DNA of 64,000 bases, taken from NCBI RefSeq assembly GCF_000516985.1, contig NW_006917091.1, positions 2,273,399 to 2,337,398 on the forward strand, written 5' to 3'. This DNA comes from Pestalotiopsis fici W106-1. Lineage: Eukaryota; Ascomycota; Sordariomycetes; Amphisphaeriales; Sporocadaceae. The position numbers and the translations under genes were made by a program. Of this stretch, positions 46,261 through 56,130 are shown one piece after another (positions within the stretch are counted from its first letter, which is position 1; each line of letters starts with the position of its first letter). The notes beneath the pieces were generated by a model. It was not told where the DNA came from. It searched no databases and was given only the letters and a program-made list of their open reading frames with translations.

Positions 46261-49026
46261 ACCGTGGAAGTGCTTATTGCGACGTCAAAGAATTCGAGGC
46301 CGAGCGTCGCAACGCTGGCTCTATGGTGTTCGACCGAGCAGCCCACTGGTGTGCGTTGAACAGCCACGCAATCTTTGTCCAGTACGACGCAGAAAATGTT
46401 TGCTTGGATCGGAGAGGTATACGCGCAATGATGATCACCCTGGAAAGAGCTCCTCGAGTGATTTCCAGGCAAACGAAAGCGCGAGCGGGGAATGATTGAA
46501 TTGGATCAACATCATCTATTCATGGGAAACGTGGCTGCATTCTTTTATCACAATGGCAAGCATTAAGTTCTACCTTCTGTCAGAGCTGAATGCCGCGGTG
46601 GGAGGGGCTAGTCCCCAATGTCTTGAACGTGAAATATATTGGTCAAGGCCATCTTCCGACAGCCATTGTGTCGTACACGAGCAGTCACAGGCCAAGTCAG
46701 TCGCGAAGTGGAGAGGACAATGTACCCTAATTGTCGGGCACTGGGAGACACCAAGTAGTAGCTCAGATAGTGGATAGTATCGGTTGAAATTTGTGAATAG
46801 CTTCAATTGTAGTGGGTCGAGTGTCCCTGGGCGCAACAAAGGCGCCGGTGGGAGAGTGATGACGCATTGCAAATACCTACCGAGGGGGTGAGTACGAGAT
46901 TGTCCTTTGCCTATATCTGTATGAATTTGCCTGACTTTTTTCGCAGGCCAGCGAGCAGGCAAAGCGGTAACAATTGCAAGGCCACGCTAAAACAGAAGCT
47001 CGTATGGTCTTTGAAGGATGAGGAGAAATCAAAAATAGGGATCTATAACTGCCTCCTAGACAATACTCGGCTAGTACTTGGCTAACCTAGGAGAGTCAAG
47101 AGCCGTCTTAGCTGTCATAGTGCTATTTTCAGGAGTTTTTCATGTGATCCACATTCATTTCTAAACGGCTGCCTGCACACTGGTGCTTCATACAGGCTAT
47201 CTACAGGCTGTGGAAACAAGCTTTTTTTTTAAGGGGTTTGTCTACCTTGAGTAGCGAGAGGATCTAGTGGAAATACGCGGACAGCACTAAAGACTCATCA
47301 ATTAGAAAAGAGAGTTCAGCCAGAGACATTGGATGAAGCAAGGAAATTGCCATTGACTCTGAGGACGCGCGAGACGTGGGAATAGCATCGATACTCTAAA
47401 CCGTACGTATGAATATACGTGCAACAAGTCATCAATGCCTTCAGATTGATCGCATAAAAGCTTGAGCATTGCAATGGATTCGGTGGTAACGCGGTCAAGT
47501 AGACTACGAGTGGCTTATTAAATATACTGCCAAGCTGGGTTCTCGTATACAAACCAAACCAGCCTTGGCGCAAGCACTTCTACTAGCCCATTTGCTTTTT
47601 GCTGACGCGTCCTCTAAAGAATCAACGGCATGTTCTCTACACCCTGACTCGCAAATACTGGAGTGAGAACGCATTCAGCTCGTATATTGATCAGATTCAA
47701 TTCGTATCATGCAAATGGTTCCAACTTGTCAAATATCAAGCACCCAAGCTTGACCCGTGCTAGGTACAGTAGTAGGTGCTCGACGATCCTAGATTAGCGA
47801 GCCCGGCGATCGATCGGATCCCGTGCCGACAGTGAGTTTGGCCCAATGACGGTGCTACAAGGTCGCCGCCCATCAGCGGTCGCTTTGCGGCACAGCATTC
47901 AAACTACGTACCAGCGCATGCCAAGATTTCTAGTGGCGCAGACAAAACATATTCATCAATTTGTCTGAAAGTGCTTATACGAACCGAGCACTTGGGCAAA
48001 TTACTCAGCCATCTTTGCAATAGGCATTGGCTCGGTACATATTTCCTTTATGGAATTAGAGCTCAAGGTAGCTAAAGGTACAGGTAAAACAGGCACTGGG
48101 TTCTCTGCCCTCTGTAGCAACTAAACTTTATGTCATTTCCCACCCCCACCACCAGACGACCACCACTGGGGTACAAAGCTGCTGCCTGTAGCTATGAAAG
48201 CAAGCCAAAAAAGAGAATCATCCATAACATACAAGTTTATGTACTGTTGATCATTGTTAAGGCTCAATCGTAGGTTTTGATTGAATATCAATGTCAGGTA
48301 GCAGGCAGCTTGTTTGTTAGCAACGACGGCAGTATAATTATTTGACAGCTGAACCTGCAAAAATACCTGCTTACCTCTGTACCTGCCTTACGTACATGTA
48401 AATGCATTTGAATACTCACATATGTACTATGTATGCAGATTTATGCAGGTTTTGTTGGCTTTGCCAAGAGAATGAGGGTCAAATAAACCTGGAAACAACT
48501 GAGGGGACCAAAACAAAAATGCAGTGCAACAGAACTTGGTCAGCTTCGTTGTCTTCATCACGACACATCAGAGTTTCGGTTATTCCTGGGAACCGCTTTT
48601 TGCCTAGCGCGCCACATTTTTGGCGGGTTCAGGTGAGATTTCTCGTCATCGAGTCTTCCCGTGGGTTCACAATGTAATGGAAAGCACGTGGGCAGGACAT
48701 GGAGGACATGGAGATCACATGCCAGAGAAACACACTGGGAATTTTGTTGCGTGTATATTCAGTTCAGTTGCATTGCTATACGTGGTGAGACCAAGTTTTC
48801 ATGCCTGCCACAAACGGATGATTGTGCAAACAGGGCCATCCGCTCAAACTGATAGCTTTCCAGCAATGACTGGATTATGTGCTCTTTCTCATCTTAAACC
48901 AGTAACGCACCTCCCGAATGTCATCGATGTGCAAGGGAAAGCACGAAAGAAAGGACTACTAAATGATTAGTCAAGTCACGGTCAGGGAAAGTTTCCAGAT
49001 ATTGGTTCACTCACGATGTTCACGAG
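46261..49026. other. 2.8-kb intergenic region, no supported gene
   Basis: Largest empty stretch in the middle of the window. Frames of up to 130 residues occur on both strands without domain or splice support. No tRNA, inverted-repeat element or tandem array was recognised. Confidence 0.45.
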
Positions 49027-49627
49027 CTAGACCTCTCCAGCATCGTTGAGATCTTCGTCGCCCTTGATGTCATCGTCCTTGATATCCTCGCCCTTAATTT
49101 CCTCACCGTTGACATCTTCATCCATCATAGCTTCATCCTCGGTAGCCTCGTCGACCTTGCGCTTCTTGGGAGTCGGCTTGGTGGCAGACTTGGTAGCCGT
49201 CTTCTTCTTAGTAGGAGTCTCCGTATCATCACCGCTCGTGTTGGCTGAAGTGGCGGGAGCGCCCTCCTCGTCCTTCTTGTAGACCTTGTTGTTCTTGAAC
49301 TCAAAACCGTGGGGGTTGATGATGCCGTTGATCTTGCGAGGACTATAATGACGATGATGGCACGCGTAAGCCAAGGCGGCCATGGTGTAGGGAAAGGTTT
49401 GGTACTCTCGGTGAGGAAACTTACACATTCTTGGCATGGGAAAGTCCCAAGATAGGAGCAAGCTTGGTGGTAGAGGCCTCAAAGGTCTCGGAGCACATCA
49501 TGAGGTTGCACAGAACGACAATATGCTGAGAAGACTCGGCATTGGGATCCTTCGGAGTCTTGGGAGTCTTGGGGGTTCTGGGGGCCTTGGGGGCAGCCAC
49601 AGCCTTCGATGCCACCTTGGATGCCAT
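49027..49627 (-). CDS. small lysine-rich/acidic nuclear protein, unknown function
   Basis: Two exons, 49627-49425 and 49342-49027, with an 82-nt GTAAGT...TATAG intron, give 172 residues. The N-terminal part is a Lys/Pro/Thr-rich repeat (APRTPKTPKTPKDP), the middle is an ordered segment (SQHIVVLCNLMMCSETFEASTTKLAPILGL continuing into PRKINGIINPHGFEF, read across the splice), and the C-terminus is Thr/Lys-rich then acidic. TPKKRKVDE is an SV40-type nuclear localisation signal. The tail contains an approximate repeat of GEEIKGEDIKDDDIKGDED. No catalytic motif. I do not recognise a named family; a nuclear DNA- or chromatin-associated role is inferred from composition. Confidence 0.85.
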
Positions 49628-50804
49628 GATGAGCTGGTCGCAAAGTTGAAAGCGGGAAAGGGCAGTGAGGCCGAATGGTGGATGCTGAAGAAAATATGTT
49701 CTCCTTTGATGAGTACGGCAATGATCGAGGGCTCGGATCAGGGGAGAACAGTGCGATATGCTCTTGCTGATTTTGCTAGAGATATCAAAGTGGGATGTTG
49801 AAGGGAAAGTTGTGGTTGTTTTCCGAAAGAGAGGAATGAGGAAATGAAATGGTTCTTGCCTCAAGAAGCGCGTTCTGTTTCAAGATTGGAGAGCACCAGC
49901 CATCAGGCAGAAGATTTCGTTGCCGAGTGACTGACTGATTGTTCGCCGCCCGTTTGCAATGGCAACGACAAATACTGCAAGGCTGAACGCGTTGATTTGG
50001 AGCAACCACGACGCGTTTCAAAGAAGGGTCATTCAGAGGTATTTCAGCCAATCCAAGGAAACAGAATCAGAAAGTGTCAGAGGCGAGCCTGGATATTGAG
50101 CACCTCTCTGGAGAAGTCCATTATACTAAAGGGGCATCGTCGTTCAGACCAAACCACCACCTGGTCTTGAATGGACCATCCAAGCCCTCATTCATTCGTC
50201 TTAATTATGAGTTCAATAATCGCATAGTGATCAACCTGCGCAGAAACATAAAGAAGGGTACGAGTCTACACAACGGCGTTGGTTTATAATTTCACCATGA
50301 ATCAACTTTGTCATGGTTTCTTCTGCCATAGAAAGGATTTGACCAACAACGGATAGCTCAGGGCAGTTAACCAGTCCCATATTCAATTTCAGGTTAGGAG
50401 CGTGAAGATAGCAGGTCAAATCCATAATGGTCGAGGTCCTTCACATAGTCGACTGCATGAAACCAGCTGTCAGGAGCAGACACCACACAAATATTCGAGG
50501 CAGCTGGAAAGAGTGGGTTCTATTCACGCAGATTCAAAGCAATTCTTCCCATTATTGTTCATTGCAACTAGCGCTTACAACTATTTTCCGGGCCATTTTG
50601 GCTTAGAAGAAATGGATGGAATTGCCCGAGTCGCACTCAAAAGTATCTGGGCGATCGCACAACAGAAACACGACTTTCAATTGATCAATCTTCTGTCTTA
50701 GGGTGACAGGATATAAGAGAACGAAAGAGCATGATTGACGATGATTCATACAAAAGCAATTGCATAGGGAAAGAAATGAAGAAGAAAAAAAAGTGCAAAA
50801 GAAT
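49628..50804. other. intergenic, nothing recognised
   Basis: Promoter of the nuclear-protein gene lies at its left end. Short frames elsewhere lack conserved features. Confidence 0.5.
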
Positions 50805-50902
50805 TGCTCAGCCACAGGATTGAACTGAGGACCTTCGCATAACTTGATATTCTCTTGTGGAGAATATTAGTACGACGCTCTAACCAACTGAGCTAGCCGA
50901 GC
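50805..50902 (-). tRNA. tRNA-Ile(AAU) with a 24-nt intron
   Basis: Acceptor GCTCGGC pairs with GCTGAGC (one G-U) and the discriminator is A. D arm GCTC-AGTTGGTTA-GAGC. The anticodon stem TCGTA/TGCGA holds loop CTAATA..A, anticodon AAT (reads AUU). The 24-nt intron (50841-50864) follows the base next to the anticodon. The T arm CTCAG-TTCAATC-CTGTG has a T-T mismatch at its second pair and A for the usual G in the loop, so the copy may be weakened. Canonical features elsewhere are intact. Confidence 0.88.
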
Positions 50903-50973
50903 AACTAATGATTGGTTGAGAGAGATTGGTCATATCAGGCACTATGTCGCGGAAACGTACTAGCTCAAAATCG

Positions 50974-51537
50974 TCACTGTATCGTCTTGTCGTTCACCAG
51001 TCGCCGAATCGTATTGATGCTGCCCTCGACAGCTATTTTTGCCGTCTAATGGAGTGTATATTAGCATAATCTCCTAAATCCATGCCTTTTCGCCCGTCCG
51101 GCAGATTTGGCTCGTCCTCTCACCTTCCAATGATCAGCCTCCAGCTTCTCGACTTCGGGGCTGCCGTCGGCAAGGTCGGGGTGCGCCCAGGCAAACGAGT
51201 ACGTCATGAGCAGCTCGCCGTCGGGCCCCTTGCTTACAATGTTGCTAATGAAGCTGCCATTGTCCTGCTCAAAGTCGACGCGCGAGGGCGCATAGTGGGT
51301 GCACACCTCGCGGACCGGCGCCGGGGCGCCCTTGAAGGTGACGTCGCGGGTGACGGTAGAGAAGCCCTTGGCCGTCTGCCCTTCGGACACGACGTCGCAG
51401 GCCACGATGATTGCCACAAACTCTTCTGCGTGCCGCACCTTGCGCTCCAGTCCGGCCCAGATCTGGGCTTGGTTGAGCTTTGGCTCGACCCCGGCCGGGT
51501 TGATCGGGGCTGTATAGGCAATGTTGATTGTGACCAT
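50974..51537 (-). CDS. AtaL-like (DUF1857, SRPBCC fold) protein
   Basis: Two exons, 51537-51124 and 51045-50974, in phase 0 across a 78-nt GTGAGA...TTAG intron, give 161 residues. The sequence has the family pattern MVTINIAYTAPIN, LNQAQIWAGLERKVRHAEEFV, FSTVTRDVTFKG, VREVCTHYAPSRVDFEQDNGS, and after the splice TAKIAVEGSINTIRRLV. AtaL was named from a gene in the acetylaranotin cluster, but the family is widespread in fungi and its role is not known. The start codon at 51537 is preferred over the longer frame to 51645. No secondary-metabolite genes surround it here. The tRNA-Ile gene lies 71 bp downstream. Confidence 0.85.
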
Positions 51538-52761
51538 TTTTGTTGACTCAAATCTGCAGGTGCAAAGTGTCTTTTTGTCGTTCTTGATCTTCTCTATCTC
51601 TTTCGGATTTTCTCCAGAAAGTAGTTCACTGGATGTTTGTACCAAAATTCAAGGTGCGAAGAGGGCACACATCAAGGTAAAGGAATGACGGATTCTGGTG
51701 GCGTCCCGGTCGGAGACACCTGGGGTAGTCCAGCATGGGCTTCCTGCATCGAGGGTCAGACCTGCATCAAATGCTGCTCTGATCACAAAAGTACGCACGC
51801 GTACGACACAATTTAGACAGACCATGACTTCTTGATGATTTCTACGGTAGGTACGTTCCCGCGCCAGTTTCGCACAACACTCTGGTGTCGACCCTTGGCT
51901 CTCGTCGTACTTACGTTGTCATATGTAGCGGTCGCTGCCAGTACATGCTGCATACTACGCACAAAGCCTGTTCTTGGCAGGTTTGGTGTGCCTGGGTACT
52001 GGGGATACTCAGCTAAAGGATCACCCAGCCATCCTTTACCAAGACCAGTCTACGGCATGGAAGAGATGTTGCTGGGAGCCATGTTCTTTAGCTGATGTAC
52101 TTCACGATGCTACTCTGCCGAAGTCCGGATATGGAACCCATTGACCTGACCGGCAACTTAGTGGATTGGCGGAGCCAATTTGAGTCGCCGGCTGCGTTAC
52201 CACAGTTGAGGGCGAGATAGCCAGCGCCAGCACATACCGAAAACATACCAAGCACCCAACAAGCAAAATATTCGGAAAATTCAAACGTATCAACAAATGA
52301 TTTTATATTGTTAGAATTCAAGCTTAACCAATTATATTCTTTATTTCACCCATCATGTGAGAATTACATTAACAAACCAATATTCTGTATCGTCTCAAGT
52401 GTATAATACAACAGGTTCGGCGACTATCCGAACGCCGGAGTCGCCCGTAGCCGGCCCCCAATATGCCTTTAGTGTCCAATATCCATATCCACCCTGAGTA
52501 GGCGCGCTCATTAACGGGTTCCAAAGAAGGAATCAAGAGACTCGGGGCCACTCGGAAAAGCAGCGCACGCTGGACGGTCCCTTTCGGCATATATTCTGTT
52601 CAATATTTGACATCAAGTGCATTCTCTTCAGAGTTCCAAGCTCAATCTGCCGCCCTTCGTGTTTTGCCAATAGCAAAGAGACTCTAGCAATGGGTGGACA
52701 CGTGTGAGCGGCCCTTCTAGTAGAGATAACCCGCGCAGCAAACTAATCCGACGATAGGAAT
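51538..52761. other. divergent intergenic region, nothing recognised
   Basis: Should hold promoters of the AtaL-like gene (-) and the reductase gene (+). No repeat or RNA gene found. Confidence 0.5.
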
Positions 52762-54918
52762 ATGATGGATGATGTCCTCATCTCCAATTGCAAGTCTTTT
52801 CAGCCTTCTAGAATCAAGTGCGCCTACTGACCGTGTCATTCCGCGCAGTACCACCGGAACTCTTGAGATCAGCATTGAGGGTGCTGTTGTCGCAAGGCTC
52901 GGTAACCCAGAAGCCTTTTGTGCAGCACATTCGAGACCGCTTTGCAGGTAAGCTCCATGTTTAGCGAGCTTTATGTCCTATCCAAGAAGCCTCTACTTAC
53001 TCATTTTGATGTTGCCTAGATGCGCCGCCAGAACTTGTGGCTCCCGAGGTCTTGTTCCCGACCATCAACCAAGCCTCGCCGGAATGCAAGCGCTACATGG
53101 CAATGACAAGATGTGTCTTCTCTTGCAAGTTGGCTGAAGAGTCCTTGAAATAGTGAGTAGCAATCGTTCTCAAAAGGCTCCCGTGGTGTTTCTGGCATGG
53201 CTTATAGTGCTAGTTTGATTCATTTTGTCGACGCCCTGCGACTAGCAGGGGCTCAATGGCAGACCGGCTCAGAGCTCGAAGCAGATCTCGAAAAGTTTGG
53301 CGGCGACATTGTCCAAGCCGTGCAGGCTCTCAAAGAGTCAAGGCCCGAGCCTACCGAAGCCCTTGAGGGGCAGCTTTTCAAACTTTGGACATCCTTGGAT
53401 GAATGCCGGCAGTATTGCCAGGGTTTGGAGCCACAGTCGCCCGCTTTCCCCTTTGCCAGATCTGCTCGACAAGTAAAGGATGTATTTGGGCTCTTGTTTC
53501 CAAACAGTGACCATTTGTCGTCTCTAAGCCATTCGAGTGGGACCCCCATCTCCGTGGATTTGAGCAAGCAAGGTAGTATTGAGACGTTTACACTTGGCCC
53601 GCACCAAGTTCCTCGTCTCTTCAATGGACTGTGGCAACTCTCTTCTCCGGCTTGGGGCTCAGGTACTGCTGAGAAGCAGGAAGCAGCTCTGGCGAATCTG
53701 GTGGAATGTGGCCTTATTGCGGCAGATATGGCAGATCATTATGCAAGTACACACTGACCTTGAAAGTGAACCGACTTGGACTCTAACATACCATTTAGGG
53801 AGATGCAGAACTCATATATGGAGAATTTCGCAATCGATTGGCTCCTGAAGTACAGAAGCAAGTATATGCTGCTACCAAGTGGTGTGTATTTAGCCCGATC
53901 AACCAACCTGTTACACATGAGTTTGTCCTCGCTGCTGTGAAAGAGCGCTGCAGGAGGTTGGGCGGCCGAGTCGAGCTATTGCAGTTTCACTGGTACGATG
54001 TAAGTTGCGGCCAGGCGAGTCATTTCGACGCACACGCTGATATTCCCTCCATAGTACGAGGCCAAAGAATATCTTGAAATTCTAGCCGAATTGGTCAAGA
54101 TCACCAAGTCTCATCCAGTTCTGGTTTCGGCTATTGGCTTGTGTAATTTTGACTCGGAGCATACCAAGGAGGTGTGCGAATATCTGCTGGAAAAGCAGGG
54201 TTCTGTTGGAATTGTATCAAATCAAATACAGGTGAGATCTCTAATGCGCGCTGTGTCATGACTTCAAGATGATGGCCATGGCTGACTTGCCCAGTTTTCG
54301 CTATTTGATTCTCGACCACTGCAGCAGATGAGTGCTGTCTGCCAGCACTATGGCCTAAAGTTGCTGACTTATGGCTCATTTGTAAGATCTGTCCCGAGAA
54401 ACCATGTCTACTTTTACTTATCAGTCGCGACAGTGTGGTGGTTTCCTTTCCGCCAAATGGCTCGGACAGCCTGTACCGGAAATCTATGCCGAGAAAGATC
54501 AACTCACCCCTTCACAAAGAAAGGTATACATATTGTTGGCTGCCCGTTTGCATGCTTGCAAGTATCCTAGGCTAACTGAGCAAAGTACTTTGACATGATA
54601 CGCAACTGGGGCACTTGGTCTGAGTTCCAGACGTTGCTCGAAACACTATCATCCATTACGCAAAAGTACGACGTAAGTTTGACGAATGTAGCTACGCGAT
54701 GGGTGCTACAGCAGCCGGCTGTCGGTGCCGTGATCGTTGGTACGCGCCTTGGTGTATCGCTTCACGGTGATGAAAACCTCAAAGTTTTTGGTTTTGCTCT
54801 GGATGACGATGATCTCCAGAGAATTAATGACGTTGCGCTCGGCAAGGACAGAGAGAAGTCCTTGAGCATATATCAGACACTTGGCGATTGCGGGAATGAA
54901 TACCGCGCCATGCATTAA
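52762..54918 (+). CDS. aldo-keto reductase with long N-terminal extension
   Basis: Nine exons: 52762-52789, 52849-52947, 53020-53152, 53208-53742, 53799-53999, 54055-54231, 54295-54381, 54434-54523, 54586-54918; 560 residues. The C-terminal AKR barrel starts near residue 213 (FTLGPHQVPRLFNGLWQLS). It shows the catalytic Asp and Tyr in DMADHYGDAE (about 260-269), Lys in AATKWC, and His in LLQFHWYD; TRWVLQQPAVGAVIVGTRL is the cofactor-binding segment. It should reduce carbonyls or oxidise sugars with NADP(H). The first ~210 residues (PPELLRSALRVLLSQG, then APPELVAPEVLFPTINQASP) match no AKR part. Introns 1 and 4 need GC donors. The splicing of the first exon is the least certain. Confidence 0.85.
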
Positions 54919-55540
54919 GTGGTGGACATGTAAATATTTTCAGACGATAGCTGCAGCTAGATTTCCGTTTCATAGAGAAAATGGCATATTGAATCATGGA
55001 TCTGTACAAATGATAAGCCATATCGACGGCATAGAGCAAGAAGACATCATCTTCTGTGCGCGTTTCCTGGATATTCTGTCGACCTTTAATATTTGTAATA
55101 GTGTAGAGAAGGCGTGCCCCCCTCGCCCCGCCGCTTAGTGGCTCAGCCATGAATTCCAGCGCTGTTTCCAGGTCGGCGAATTGACCGACGACCCGCCAAT
55201 GCCGGCGTCTTTCCAGGGTCATGGCTCGGAGTATATCCATAAACTCAAATGCCCAGCTGGCTGTGGCTGTTGACTTGACTTGGTTGTTGTGATTAGAGTA
55301 GACTTTGCCACTTCTATAACTGCCTCTCAGTCTTGCAAAACTTGTTGTTGATCGCTAGAGGCAACAGTGTCTGAGCAGATTTGCAGTATACCCGAACATC
55401 CGAGATCCGATTGCGGTCGGATTCCACTGAACGACCCATTCAGAGCACGCTATTTCTTCGTGAGATTTCAAGCTTGGTCATATTCACAACACATCTGGAC
55501 CGTTAAACAACCTTTCTCGACTCCATTGATAAGTTCAAAC

Positions 55541-55974
55541 ATGCCAGATGACAGTTTCGAGTTGTACGACCTGCGCGTTGAGGTCGTCTGTCCCCAGGGG
55601 CACCCCGAAGGCGAAAAGATGATTTGCGGCGCAAAGAAGGGAGACTTCTTCACCCTCGAGGGGGAAATGATGTATCTGCCCCCAGGCCAGGGAATCAGCA
55701 TATACAGCCTTGGTATGCTTGCCGCAGACTCAACTTTTTCCCGGAGAGACTTCATAGGGATCTGACTTTTCTTCTTCTTCTTGTTTCAGCTTCAGTTCTG
55801 CCTCTACTGGCCGCCAAACAACGAATGACACATGCGCATGACTGGATGAGTACCGATGCTCTTATTGCCTGCCCGGATCCAAATTGCAAATCGCAACTCA
55901 AAATCATTCGTACGGGTATTCGAAAGTTCAGTCATGCAGAGACAACAGTTGTAGGACTGGAGGGAAACTCGTAG
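55541..55974 (+). CDS. TIGR04076-like small protein
   Basis: Two exons, 55541-55712 and 55790-55974, joined across a 77-nt GTATGC...CAG intron (SL|ASVLPLL), give 118 residues. It has two Cys-bearing parts: VVCPQGHPEGEKMICGAKKGDFF and, after the splice, CPDPNCKSQLKI. The middle LPPGQGISIYSL, ASVLPLLAAKQR and WMSTDALIACPD are the conserved blocks. The family is found in bacteria and fungi without an assigned biochemical role; the Cys pairs could bind metal, which is inference. No signal peptide. It lies downstream of the reductase gene in the same orientation. Confidence 0.8.
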
Positions 55975-56130
55975 CCTTGGTTATTCAAATAGAGGACTAC
56001 TATAAAGTGGAAATATTCCACTTGAATCAGTTTCGGCTCTATTTCCTAACTATATGCGTCGGAGGACCTTTCTCAGTCATTCTAGTTTATATATGCACTT
56101 GATTAAATCGTTGATGAAAAGATTAGATCC

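Noticed and set aside
46570..46962. 130-residue minus-strand frame in the large intergenic region
   Set aside because: No conserved feature, single frame only.
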